Origin: an uncultured delta proteobacterium
GTDB lineage: Bacteria > RBG-13-61-14 > DRUE01
Length of the DNA: 15,259 bases
Assembly: GCA_903930515.1 (NCBI GenBank)
Contig: CAIYYW010000041.1
Span: 1-15,259, forward strand
Reading direction: 5' to 3'
This document shows, piece by piece, positions 1-11,472 of this stretch (its first letter is position 1; the number at the start of each line of letters is the position of its first letter). Both the position numbers and the translations under genes were made by a program. The notes beneath the pieces were generated by a model that had not been told where the DNA came from, did no database searches, and saw only the letters and a program-made list of their open reading frames with translations.

Positions 1-1
1 A

Positions 2-22
2 GGGGGAGTATTGCGCTCCCCC
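2..22. terminator. GC-rich hairpin at the end of the minus-strand gene train
   Basis: A perfect 7-bp stem (GGGGGAG at 2-8, CTCCCCC at 16-22) closes a 7-nt loop. It lies about 60 nt past the stop of the last minus-strand gene, where a terminator for the train would be expected. The T-tract that would complete an intrinsic terminator in the minus direction would fall outside the window, so it cannot be checked. On the plus strand no T-tract follows. Confidence 0.4.
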
Positions 23-84
23 GAAAGTCACAGTTTAGCGATCAACAATTCCCGGGTTTATTTTTCCGGTTTTACTTTTGTCTT

Positions 85-1038
85 TCATTTACCGTTCACC
101 GCAACAATACCCTTGACCCACTCAATCTCTTCTTTCAATCCCAGTTCCACCGAGCCTTTGGGATCATAGCCGAGTTCGGTCCGGGCCTTGGTGGTGTCTG
201 CCAGGGTTTCCTGGACATCGCCTTTCACTTTGGGCTCGTATTTGATTTCCGCGCTTTTTCCGCACAGCTTGAAAATGGTCTGGATCGCATCCATCAGTTT
301 GGTCTGATGACCGCCGCCCAAATTATAAGCCTCCCCGGTCCGGCCTTTGGCAAATCCGGCCGCGATCCCGGCGACAATATCTTTAACATAGGTGTAATCC
401 CGGAGCTGGTTGCCGTCCCCGTAAACCGGGATCGGCTCGTTGAGCAAGGCGCCGCGGATGAATTTATGGAACGCCATATCCGGCCGCTGGCGCGCCCCGA
501 ACACGGTAAAATACCGGAGCGCGACAAAATTGACCCCGTAGTTTTTGTAATATAGATAACAAAGGCCCTCGCAGGCGAGTTTGGTCGCGCCGTAGGGGGA
601 GAATGGACGCTTTTGGGAATCCTCCGGGGTGGGATATTGGTCGGTGTCCCCGTAAACCGAGCTGGTGCTGGAAAAGACCATCCGGAGTTTGGGGAATTCT
701 TTCATCGCTTCCAGGATCAACTGGGTGACCTTGATGTTGTGCTGAAGGTAATGGTCAAAATCCCTCCCCCAACTGTTCCTCACCCCGGCTTGGGCCGAGA
801 GATGAAAAATACCGTCCACCCCTTTGAGCAAGGGCTTCAGCTCCAGGCTGAGCAGGTTCGCTTCCAGGAACTCAAAATCCTTCCGGCCCTTCAAACCGGC
901 CAGATTCTTTTCCTTGATCCAGCGCGGGTAAAAATCAGTGAAGCCATCCACTCCCAATACGGAATCGCCCCGGCCCAGCAGATGCTCGGCCAGGTGCGAG
1001 CCGATGAATCCGGCCACGCCCGTTACCAGGTATCGCAC
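85..1038 (-). CDS. NAD-dependent sugar-nucleotide epimerase (UDP-glucose / UDP-glucuronate 4-epimerase-like)
   Basis: An extended short-chain dehydrogenase of 317 aa, the usual length. Seen: the N-terminal Rossmann motif TGVAGFIGSH (residues 6-15, GxxGxxG), the catalytic Ser region SSTSSVYG (123-130), the Y149-xxx-K153 pair in SPYGATK, and the downstream block RYFTVFGARQRPDMA. That last block is characteristic of GalE/UDP-glucuronate 4-epimerase relatives. Such enzymes use bound NAD to invert C4 of a UDP-sugar and supply precursors for surface glycans; the exact substrate cannot be read from sequence. The start is GTG at 1038, preceded by GAGGAG with 7-nt spacing. The mtnA-like stop lies 12 nt upstream, so this is the last recognisable gene of the train. 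GDP- or dTDP-sugar dehydratase is a less likely alternative. Confidence 0.9.
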   Translation of the reverse strand: MRYLVTGVAGFIGSHLAEHLLGRGDSVLGVDGFTDFYPRWIKEKNLAGLKGRKDFEFLEANLLSLELKPLLKGVDGIFHLSAQAGVRNSWGRDFDHYLQHNIKVTQLILEAMKEFPKLRMVFSSTSSVYGDTDQYPTPEDSQKRPFSPYGATKLACEGLCYLYYKNYGVNFVALRYFTVFGARQRPDMAFHKFIRGALLNEPIPVYGDGNQLRDYTYVKDIVAGIAAGFAKGRTGEAYNLGGGHQTKLMDAIQTIFKLCGKSAEIKYEPKVKGDVQETLADTTKARTELGYDPKGSVELGLKEEIEWVKGIVAVNGK

Positions 1039-1050
1039 TTTTTATCTCCT

Positions 1051-4449
<3,399 letters not shown>

Positions 4450-4453
<4 letters not shown>

Positions 4454-5685
4454 GGGCCGCTCCGGCAATTTTGCTGGAATTTTTGAAAACCGGGCAGGCC
4501 CTCAATCATCGAGTCCAGGTGATCGGAAATGATCCGGTTGCCCCAGGCATTGGGATGACCGCCGTCAACCATAATATATCCAAGCGGATATTTCCGGACC
4601 TGGCCGCCCAGCTCTTGCCGGTATTTTTTCTTGAACTCGGAATCCAGTTGGCCGCTGACAATTTCCTGTTCCGATTCCGCGAACAATCCGCGCAAATCCA
4701 GCAGGGGCGTCTGGATTTTATCCGCGGCCTGCCGGTTGATCTTAAGTAGATCCCATTCTTCCCAGCTCGGGGGCAACTGCAAATTCATTTGGCGCGCGTT
4801 TTTGATAAAGGTGTCGGTCACCGGGTCCACCGGCAGGGAAGGGAAATCGCTGTTCAGGATGATCAGATCGCACCCGCTCCGGCCGCATTCCTGTTTGAGC
4901 AGCGCCAAATTATTCTGATATTCTTCCGGGCTGACCTTCCGCTTCACCCGCATCGCCAGTTTTTGCGGACTGAATTTGAATCCTTCTTCAGCCCGCTCAG
5001 CAAGGATCACCCCGCATTTGAGCAGCAGATAAACCTGGCTCTGGCTTAAAAATAAATCCAGTTTGCTCCGGTTCCAGGATCCTTTTTCAAACTGCTCCTG
5101 GTCGGAGAAGATCGCCGGCATCCGGTCGTTCTGTCCGAAGCCGACTATCACCAGGTCCGGGCGCAGGTTTTTGGCAAAGCGGAAAAATAATTGACGGCCC
5201 TGGAAGGAGGAGTATCCGGAAGTTCCCAGGTTGATCACTTCCATCTTGCAGCCGGGATGCTTTTGCCGGAGCAGGTTTTGAAGCTGGGCCGGGTAGGTTT
5301 CGGAATCCTCCAATGACCAGCCAAAGGTCACGGAATCCCCCAGGCAAATGATCCGGTAAACTCCGGACGGCTTTGGCATCTGGAAATCTGGTCCGCGGAA
5401 TCCGAAGTTGTTGATCCGGGCCGGCTTGAGATGGACGCCCTTGACCTGGAGCGACTGGTTGGGGCGCAGTCTCCAGAACAAATCTTTGTCAAAGATGATG
5501 GTCCGGTTGTAGCGGCGCATCGCTTTGGACATATCCAGAACCGGCAGTCCCAGCGCCGCAACCGGCAGGTTGAAATAAAAATTGAAATCGTGGACCCGAA
5601 GAATGGTTTCCACGCTCCCGAAAAAAAAGCAGACGACCAGCAGGGAATAAAATAATCGGCGCCGGAAAGGGATATTATTTTTCAT
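4450..5685 (-). CDS. Membrane-anchored SGNH/GDSL hydrolase-like protein (second of three)
   Basis: 411 aa. Positively charged N-terminus (PFRRR) then one membrane segment (about residues 11-28), predicting an exported, anchored catalytic domain. Conserved linker RINNFGFRGPDF (90-101) precedes the SGNH core: GDSV with Ser118, NLGTSGYSSFQG with Gly157, GFGQND with Asn186, and VDGGHPN with Asp374/His377. Ser118, Gly157 and Asn186 have the same residue numbers as in the next protein upstream, which indicates a tandem duplication. The ATG at 5685 lies 11 nt inside the preceding gene; only a weak GGGT-type Shine-Dalgarno is visible, so translational coupling is likely. Function is probably ester hydrolysis or acyl transfer on an exported glycan; the substrate is unknown. 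Confidence 0.88.
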
Positions 5686-6859
5686 AATTCAATGACCCTT
5701 TGTCAGAATCAGTAGGTTGATCCGGGTTGACCAGCTCCTCAATCCTTTGCGCAAGATTTTCCGCGATCAAGCGATGGCCCGACTGATTGGGGTGGCCGTT
5801 GTCAACCATCAGGGATTTCCAGACATCGGTTTTGCCCCGGCCGAGGTGATCGGCGAAAATAGATTTCAGGTCAAGCAGGGGGATCCGGGATGGGCCGGCG
5901 ATTTTTTGGTTCAGCTCCAGGGAATTCCATTCCCGCCAATTTGCCGGCAAACCCGCATCATATTTCTTTCCCATTTGCTCCAGGCTTTGGGTGACCGGAT
6001 CAAGCGGCAGGCTGGGGAAATCCAGATTGAGCAAAATCATTTTGCAACCCAGCCGGTCGCATTCCTGTTTGATGGTTTCAAAATTATGTTGATATTCCTC
6101 CAGGCTGACCTTGCGCTTGAGCTTGTGGAAAAATGTTCGGGGATTCAGGCTTAACCCCTGGGTCCTGCGTTGTAAATAGATCACGCCGGCCTTGAGCAGT
6201 TTGTAAACCTGGCTGTGGCTGAGGAGCAGGTCCAGTTTATTCTTTTGCCAGGCGCGCGAATCGTACAATTCCTGGTCGCTGGAGAGGGCGGGGAGGCGGT
6301 CATTGGGTCCGAAGCCGAAAATGATCAGGTCGGGTTTCAGCTTTTGGGCGAAGGCAAGAAAAAGCTCCTTGCCCTGGAAAGAGGTGTAGCCGGTGACGCC
6401 GAGGTTGATTACTTCAATGGTTCGGCCCGGATATTTTATCCGCAAAAGGGATTGCAATTGCGCCGGATAGGTTTCCGAGTCCCCCACGCTCCAGCCGAAA
6501 GTGACCGAGTCTCCCAGGCAGATGATCCGGAAGGTGTCGGGCTTTTTCTCCAACTGGAAATCGGGACCGCGGAAGCCGAAATGGTTGATCCGAACCGGCT
6601 TGCGGTAAATTCCTTTGGTATCGAGGATTTGATCGGGCTTGAATTTCCAGAACACCGCCTGATCAAATTCCACCGTGTTATTCGCCACCCTCCGGAATTT
6701 GCTCAGGTCCAAAAGCGGCATTCCCAAAAGGTCCGCGGAGAAGTTGAAGTAAAACGGGAAATCATAAGCCCGCAAAATCGTTTCCAGGCCGCCGAAAAAA
6801 ATCACCAGCACGATCAGGGCAAAAGTCAGTTTGCGGCGGACCGGGATGGAATCAGGCAC
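5675..6859 (-). CDS. Membrane-anchored SGNH/GDSL hydrolase-like protein (first of three)
   Basis: 394 aa. An N-terminal anchor (VRRK, then a hydrophobic run at about residues 11-28) is followed by the RINHFGFRGPDF linker and an intact SGNH core: GDSV Ser118, NLGVTGYTSFQG Gly157, GFGPND Asn186, VDNGHPN Asp353/His356. It is clearly paralogous to its downstream neighbour over most of its length, including the N-terminal region (ETILRxxDFxFYFN). The start is GTG at 6859, with GGAGG 9 nt upstream inside the end of the GT4 gene, giving an 8-nt overlap. The charged C-terminal tail after the His block is short and non-conserved. Expected role: anchored esterase or acyltransferase acting outside the inner membrane; the substrate is not visible from sequence. 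Confidence 0.88.
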   Translation of the reverse strand: MPDSIPVRRKLTFALIVLVIFFGGLETILRAYDFPFYFNFSADLLGMPLLDLSKFRRVANNTVEFDQAVFWKFKPDQILDTKGIYRKPVRINHFGFRGPDFQLEKKPDTFRIICLGDSVTFGWSVGDSETYPAQLQSLLRIKYPGRTIEVINLGVTGYTSFQGKELFLAFAQKLKPDLIIFGFGPNDRLPALSSDQELYDSRAWQKNKLDLLLSHSQVYKLLKAGVIYLQRRTQGLSLNPRTFFHKLKRKVSLEEYQHNFETIKQECDRLGCKMILLNLDFPSLPLDPVTQSLEQMGKKYDAGLPANWREWNSLELNQKIAGPSRIPLLDLKSIFADHLGRGKTDVWKSLMVDNGHPNQSGHRLIAENLAQRIEELVNPDQPTDSDKGSLNYEK

Positions 6860-7850
6860 TCTTCAAAACCTCCAGGTATGCGCTGAGCAGGCTTTCCCGC
6901 ATCTTATCCATGGAAAAATTTTCTTTCACGAACTTCTGGCCTCTCCGGGCCAGGTTTTTGCGCAATTCCTCATTTTCCAGCACCGCCTGGATTTTCGCGG
7001 CCAGCTCCAGATTTTCTCCGGAAGCGAACAAAATCCCGGTCTTGCCGTCCTGGATCACTTCCGGAATGCCCCCGGCATCGGATCCCACCGCCACGCATCC
7101 CGCGGCCATCCCTTCGGCCAGGCTCAGCCCGAACCCTTCCTGCCAGGAGCCGAGGTAGATGATCATTGCCCGCTGATACTCTTTGATCAGTTGCTCAAAG
7201 GATCTCCCGGAGCGGAATTCCAGATGGATCCCGAGCGAAAACAGTTTGCCCAAAATTTCCCCGTGCAGATATTCGTCCCCGATCACTTCCGCGCGGAAGG
7301 GATTTCCGGGGAAATCCTTTCTCAAAATCCGGAGCGCGGAGATCAGGGTTCCCAATCCCTTTCTCCAGTCATCCCTTCCCACTAATAGGATCAGGGGCTC
7401 CCGGGCGGATTCCGGGTTCGCGTAGAGTTTCTCGTATTCAACCGCGATCGGCACCAAAAAAACTTTCGGGTTCATAACATATTCCCGCACCGCCCGGCTG
7501 TGCACGATCACCGCATCCGCGGAATCCAATATTTTTTGGTAACGCGGTTTCCTCCTCTTCTGGAACAGCCACCGGAGCGGCGCGTCCACGCTCCAGAAAA
7601 AGCGGTACTCGGCCCAATAATAATCGTGCAAGTCCGCGATCACCGGAACCGTTTGCTTGCGAGCGTCATCCAGGGTCGCGCCTTTGACATCGAGGATATG
7701 GACCAGGTCAAAACCGGATTTGGGCAGATGAGAAAAAAACTCTATTTCCACGGCGCCGGCCAGGGCCTTTTTCAAGCGGTCCGCGTAGCTGGACACGCCG
7801 GTCCGGGCCTTGCCCGGCCGGTACAAGCCGGCCACCCTGATCAAGCTCAT
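6852..7850 (-). CDS. Glycosyltransferase family 4 (GT-B fold)
   Basis: 332 aa, somewhat short for GT4. Seen: an N-terminal glycine-rich acceptor-side region (PGKARTGVSSY), the nucleotide-binding-domain opening LVGRDDWRKGL (about 156-166), and the diagnostic E-x7-E motif in QEGFGLSLAEGMAAG (Glu238, Glu246), followed by GSDAGGIPEVI. Such retaining enzymes transfer sugar from a nucleotide-sugar at the cytosolic face of the membrane; donor and acceptor cannot be predicted. The chosen ATG at 7850 overlaps the preceding stop as ATGA and has GGAG 9 nt upstream. A GTG 15 nt earlier (7865) would add five residues and cannot be excluded. It overlaps the first SGNH gene by 8 nt. Confidence 0.9.
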   Translation of the reverse strand: MSLIRVAGLYRPGKARTGVSSYADRLKKALAGAVEIEFFSHLPKSGFDLVHILDVKGATLDDARKQTVPVIADLHDYYWAEYRFFWSVDAPLRWLFQKRRKPRYQKILDSADAVIVHSRAVREYVMNPKVFLVPIAVEYEKLYANPESAREPLILLVGRDDWRKGLGTLISALRILRKDFPGNPFRAEVIGDEYLHGEILGKLFSLGIHLEFRSGRSFEQLIKEYQRAMIIYLGSWQEGFGLSLAEGMAAGCVAVGSDAGGIPEVIQDGKTGILFASGENLELAAKIQAVLENEELRKNLARRGQKFVKENFSMDKMRESLLSAYLEVLKSA

Positions 7851-9421
7851 TTTTCTATTCTCCACCAGAATTCAAAATCTTCAATCTGTTCCCCCCGCCG
7901 GTAATTGCGGTTCAGCCAGGACCAGAAACCATCAAACCCGATCGCCTGGCGATAAGAGTCAACCGGCTCCAAGGCGTTGATGTCGTTATGAACCAGAACC
8001 ACCAGCTTCGGCTTTTTCCGCTCCAGGTCGGAAAGAAAAATCGCGCGCCATCGCCCCTGCAATCTTTTTGCGAATGGCCCTTTGGCCGAAAAATCCAGCG
8101 GGTAGTCGGAATGGAAGCGGGAAGGGGCGCGGCGGGCGGAGAGATAGTTGATGCCCGGCTCATAGCCGAAGATCAGCACATAGTCTTCGGCAGATGTCCG
8201 CTCGCGGATCCAATTGGCCGCCATCCAACTGGCATAGGCGTTGAAATCGCGCCGATTCCCTTGGAGCGGCTCCTGGAACCGGGCGTAATATTGGCCGCGG
8301 TCAATTTCCCCTTTCAGATAGCCCATGGTCTGGTAATGGGCCTGGAGCAGGAAATATACGCGGGCCGACCCGAGCAGCCAGATGATCGCGAGCAATGAGG
8401 CGATACTTTTCCAGGAACGGCGGAACCGGCCTTCAATTCCAAAAAATCCGACGGCAAAGATCAGGGAGCAGGGCGGGATCAGGATCAGGAGATGATAAAA
8501 GAAAAAACGACCCTGAGTCAGGATTTCCGATAAGGCCGCCCCGAACCAGATCAATGCGAGCAAATAAGCCGGCTCCCGGATTTTTTTTACACTTATATAT
8601 ATACCCGCCAGGCCCAGGATCATCCCCGGGCCGAAAATTTTCCATAATTCCCATCCGAACAGACGGGCCAGTTGGTCTGGCCGGGGCCTGACTCCCTGGA
8701 GATGGACCAGGTTGAATAGGATCACCTCTTCAAAAAATTCCCGGCCGATCCCGCGCAGCCGGAAATAAAAAATCCAGATGGCCAGGCCCAAGCCTAATCC
8801 GAACGAGAACCAGGCGAGTCCTGACTTTTTATCTTTGGCGCGGTCGCTTAAAAAAAACGCCAGGCCCAGGATCAGCCAGAGACCGCTCGGCTTGAGCATC
8901 AGCATCTGGCTCAGGACCGCTCCGGCTCCAAAGCTGAAAATTTTCAGGCGGCCGGAAGATTTACTCTGCGCCGCTTCAAAGGCTGATATTGCGGCCAGGA
9001 TAGTAACCGGCATAATGAAAGTCTCGGCCTGGGCGTTCCACCAGCAGGAACTGAACACGCAGAGCAGCGGGATGAACGCGAACAAGGCTGCGAGCAAAGC
9101 CAGTTTTTGATGGAACATTCTTTTCGCCAAGATCCAAAGCAGAACCACCGCGCTGATCCGGCTCAGCAGGTCGGCCAAATTCGGTCCCCACATCGCGCCC
9201 GCGCTGACTTTAAGGAAGATCGCGTAGATCAGGTAGAGCCAGGGGCCTTTGTGCTCAAACGCGTATTGGTAAGGCCACCATTCGCCCAGCCAGCACCAGG
9301 CCACATAGGCGTAAATCCCCTGGTCGCGGGTGAAGGGAATGGGAAGGAAAAGGATCGCGGAGAGCGCGAAAATGACCAGCAGGATGACCAGTCCGATCAG
9401 GCTGAGGTTACCTTTTTTCAT
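7847..9421 (-). CDS. Multi-pass GT-C glycosyltransferase, GT39/ArnT-like
   Basis: 524 aa. One N-terminal membrane helix is followed by a luminal loop with the acidic motif FTRDQGIYAY (Asp33) and EHKGPWLYLIY (56-66). This arrangement matches polyprenyl-phosphate-sugar-using GT-C enzymes (PMT/ArnT/GT83-GT39 clan). Many further hydrophobic helices follow to about residue 360, then a soluble C-terminal domain of about 150 aa. Family knowledge: these enzymes take a sugar from a lipid-linked donor and attach it to lipid, protein or glycan on the periplasmic face. The acceptor here is unknown. The ATG overlaps the preceding GT2 stop as ATGA, with GGAG 9 nt upstream. Neighbouring GT2 and GT4 genes could make the lipid-linked donor or the acceptor chain. 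Confidence 0.88.
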   Translation of the reverse strand: MKKGNLSLIGLVILLVIFALSAILFLPIPFTRDQGIYAYVAWCWLGEWWPYQYAFEHKGPWLYLIYAIFLKVSAGAMWGPNLADLLSRISAVVLLWILAKRMFHQKLALLAALFAFIPLLCVFSSCWWNAQAETFIMPVTILAAISAFEAAQSKSSGRLKIFSFGAGAVLSQMLMLKPSGLWLILGLAFFLSDRAKDKKSGLAWFSFGLGLGLAIWIFYFRLRGIGREFFEEVILFNLVHLQGVRPRPDQLARLFGWELWKIFGPGMILGLAGIYISVKKIREPAYLLALIWFGAALSEILTQGRFFFYHLLILIPPCSLIFAVGFFGIEGRFRRSWKSIASLLAIIWLLGSARVYFLLQAHYQTMGYLKGEIDRGQYYARFQEPLQGNRRDFNAYASWMAANWIRERTSAEDYVLIFGYEPGINYLSARRAPSRFHSDYPLDFSAKGPFAKRLQGRWRAIFLSDLERKKPKLVVLVHNDINALEPVDSYRQAIGFDGFWSWLNRNYRRGEQIEDFEFWWRIEK

Positions 9422-10366
9422 CTTCGCGCGCTCCAGAGTTCACGCAAACCCGGATACCGGCTTGAAATCAAATGGCCAAGTTTAAATCCCGGAGCGGTTT
9501 TGGAAAAATTGCTCTTCCGGAATCGGAGGTCCGCGGGGAGGAAATGCAGGAAATCCATGCGGGCCTTGAGCGCCTGGGTCTTGCCGGAGAGAAGCGCGCC
9601 CAGCAAGGATGCCCATTCGTAAACCAAAATCCAGGGGAGGTTTTTCAGGATCAGGGTTGCCTCCCAATTCCGCAGCAGGCTGCGCAGGCGATTCCGGGGG
9701 AGATAGTAATTCTTGATCCCCATCCCGGAGGTGGTTGCCGACCCGAGATGATACACCAGCGATCCCGGCTGATAAACCGCCTTCCAGCCGGCCCGCTGGG
9801 CGCGATATGCCAAATCCGCGTCCTCGTAATAAATGAAAAAATCCTCCGGATAAAAACCAAGCTCCTGGAGCATCTTGCCCCGGTACAGTCCGGCCACGCC
9901 GCAGGCTCCGAAAACTTCGGAGCGCGCGTCGTTTTTTTCCGGCTTAAGAAGATAGACCAATCCGTTCCGGCCCGGATAAATTCCGCCGGATTCGAATTTA
10001 TTGCTTTTTTTTGCCGATCACCTTGCAGGCCACCATCCCGATCTTTTGATCCGAGTCCAGGGCCGCGACCATTTCCCCGATCCAATCTTTATCCGCGACC
10101 GCGTCATTATTGAGCACGGCAAGATCCTCTCCCCGGCTCTCTTTCCAGCCCGCGGCGCAGGCATAAGCAAATCCCCGGTTTGCCCCCAGTTCAATCAGTT
10201 TGACGCGCGGGAATTGCCCGCGGATTTTTTCCAAAGACCCGTCGCTCGATCCGTTGTCAACCACGATCACTTCAAAATCCTTAAATCCCTGGCCCGACAG
10301 GCTTGCCAGGGATTCCAAAATAAAAGGATCGCCGTTGAGATTAACCATTATTACCGAAACCCTCAT
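9418..10366 (-). CDS. Glycosyltransferase family 2, reading frame broken by a homopolymer frameshift
   Basis: Two frames together make one GT2 protein of about 315 aa. The N-terminal part (10366 to 9998, 122 aa) starts MRVSVIMVNLNG and carries VVDNGSSDGS and the DxD-like LNNDAV. It ends in KKKQ-stop just after a run of eight A (plus-strand T at 10005-10012). Dropping one A continues into the C-terminal part (stop at 9418), with ESGGIYPG, YYEDADLAYRAQRAGW and VYHLGSAT, in the order expected for rhamnosyltransferase-type GT2 enzymes. The ATG at 10366 overlaps the previous GT2 stop as ATGA; an ATG at 10396 is too early. Either a sequencing or assembly error, a real inactivating mutation, or transcript slippage at A8 could explain the break. 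It is paralogous to the GT2 upstream. Confidence 0.82.
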
Positions 10367-11343
10367 TGGATTTCCCGCCGGCCCTTTTTCATCCAACTCA
10401 ACAACTCGCCCAGTTTGATCGTCCTGATCTTTTTTACCGCTTTCCGCTTTTTCCCGCGGAGCGGAAATGAAAAAAATCCCGTTACGGTCCCGGCCAGGAA
10501 CTGAAGGATCCGTCCGGAATAAAACAGGTGATACCCGAATCCCCTAAGCCATCCCCAGCAGACCCAGGGCCAGAGCAGCGCGATAATAGGGAGCGGCCAA
10601 TTATCCCCGATCAAATACCATCGGTTCCGGCTGATCCAGTAAACCCGCTTCCCGCTCTCCATCCTTTTCCCGCCCGGCTGATCGCTCAAATCCGTGCCCG
10701 CGGAAAAATGATAGATCACCGCCCCCGGAACCAGCATCCCCTTGGCCCCGGCCAGGCGGGCTCTGAGGAAAAAGTCTATGTCTTCAAGGTAAGCGAAATA
10801 ATCCGGATCAAATTTACCGATCCGGTCCAGTAATTTTTTCCGGATCATCACCCCGGCGCCGGAGGCGAGGAACACCTCGGCAGGTTTGAGCAGTGCGGGA
10901 ACCGTTTCATTTTCCAGGAACGGATAGGGCCGTGCTTGCCAGGAATATCCCACCCCGGCGCTTTCAATTTTCTCGCGCGACTCCGATTGGAGGATGAGGG
11001 AGGCGAAGAAATCCATCTCTGGAAAATTGGCCGCGGCTTCTGAAAGTTGTTCCAGCCAGGCCGGCTCCGCGATGGCGTCATTGTTGAAAAGCGCGACCAG
11101 TTCGCCCCGGCCCTGCTCAATTCCCAAATTCACCGCTTGCGCGAACCCGAAATTCTGGTCCAGCCGGATTAGTTTGGGCCGGATCGGATGTTGCTCCAGA
11201 ATCCGGAGCGAGTCGTCCTGCGAGCCATTATCAGCCACGATCACTTCAAAGTCGCGGCAATCCTGACGGCCGAGCGAATCCAGGCATTGGCCGAGAAAGG
11301 CCGCGCCGTTATAGTTCGGGATGATGACGCTGATTTTCGGGAT
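10363..11343 (-). CDS. Glycosyltransferase family 2, apparent ATC start
   Basis: 326 aa when read from position 11343. The first residues (PKISVIIPNYNG) are the classic GT2 beginning and are required for a complete GT-A nucleotide-binding fold. They are followed by VIVADNGSQDDS, the DxD-like FNNDA (87-90) and YLEDIDFFLRA (about 185-195). The C-terminus has a hydrophobic segment (LPIIALLWPWVCWG) and a basic tail, suggesting membrane association. The first conventional start, GTG at 11244, would delete about 33 residues and has no ribosome-binding site. AAGGAGG lies 5 nt before an ATC codon at 11343-11341, and an in-frame stop just upstream (near 11370) leaves no ATG, GTG or TTG. It is the first gene of the train. 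ATC may be a true rare start or a base error for ATG. Confidence 0.85.
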   Translation of the reverse strand: MPKISVIIPNYNGAAFLGQCLDSLGRQDCRDFEVIVADNGSQDDSLRILEQHPIRPKLIRLDQNFGFAQAVNLGIEQGRGELVALFNNDAIAEPAWLEQLSEAAANFPEMDFFASLILQSESREKIESAGVGYSWQARPYPFLENETVPALLKPAEVFLASGAGVMIRKKLLDRIGKFDPDYFAYLEDIDFFLRARLAGAKGMLVPGAVIYHFSAGTDLSDQPGGKRMESGKRVYWISRNRWYLIGDNWPLPIIALLWPWVCWGWLRGFGYHLFYSGRILQFLAGTVTGFFSFPLRGKKRKAVKKIRTIKLGELLSWMKKGRREIQ

Positions 11344-11348
11344 CTTGA

Positions 11349-11355
11349 CCTCCTT
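11349..11355 (-). promoter_or_regulatory. Strong Shine-Dalgarno that decides the first GT2 start
   Basis: AAGGAGG on the minus strand, followed by the 5-nt spacer TCAAG and then ATC. It is the strongest ribosome-binding site seen in the window and sits exactly where the GT2 N-terminus begins, so it marks the true start in spite of the non-standard codon. Confidence 0.75.
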
Positions 11356-11363
11356 ATCTTTAT

Positions 11364-11391
11364 ATTCTCAATTTTTCCCGGTTTTGAGCAA
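11364..11391 (-). promoter_or_regulatory. Possible promoter for the minus-strand gene train
   Basis: TTGCTC (11391-11386), a 16-nt spacer and GAGAAT (11369-11364) form a weak sigma70-like pair giving a leader of about 14 nt that just includes the Shine-Dalgarno. An alternative -10 (TAATAT, 11409-11404) lacks a visible -35. Only the position before the first gene of the train makes this worth listing. Confidence 0.3.
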
Positions 11392-11397
11392 GCCGGG
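11377..11397. repeat. Short inverted repeat in the divergent intergenic region
   Basis: CCCGG (11377-11381) pairs with CCGGG (11393-11397) across 11 nt; after one mismatch two more A/T pairs extend the stem. It overlaps the candidate -35 and spacer of the minus-strand promoter, so it could be an operator, but GC-rich short stems are common by chance in such DNA. Confidence 0.3.
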
Positions 11398-11435
11398 TAT
11401 GCCATATTAGATAAACATCCCCGGGATTGGTTCGG

Positions 11436-11464
11436 TTGCTTAGGGGGGCGGGTATGGCTAGAAT
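11436..11464 (+). promoter_or_regulatory. Sigma70-like promoter of the dehydratase-like gene, leaderless arrangement
   Basis: TTGCTT (11436-11441), exactly 17 nt, then TAGAAT (11459-11464, five of six consensus -10 bases). The expected transcription start, about 7 nt further, falls at 11470-11473, on or just before the ATG. No Shine-Dalgarno is visible before the ATG, which fits a leaderless transcript. The -35 matches only its TTG core. Confidence 0.5.
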
Positions 11465-11472
11465 AAATTTTA

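Noticed and set aside
6215-6886. 223-aa plus-strand open frame opposite the first SGNH gene
   Set aside because: It is a codon-position shadow of a gene with an intact SGNH core; no motif, no ribosome-binding context.
9418-9960. Separate short GT2 gene starting at TTG 9960
   Set aside because: It lacks the nucleotide-binding half, has no ribosome-binding site, and the frame stays open up to the A8 run, where it joins the upstream GT2 half.
9998-10085. Classic -1 ribosomal slippery heptamer (A AAA AAG) at the GT2 break
   Set aside because: The heptamer is present in frame, but the -1 frame leads into an Arg/Pro-rich product without GT2 motifs. The GT2 continuation needs +1 (or -2), so a programmed -1 shift does not explain the gene.
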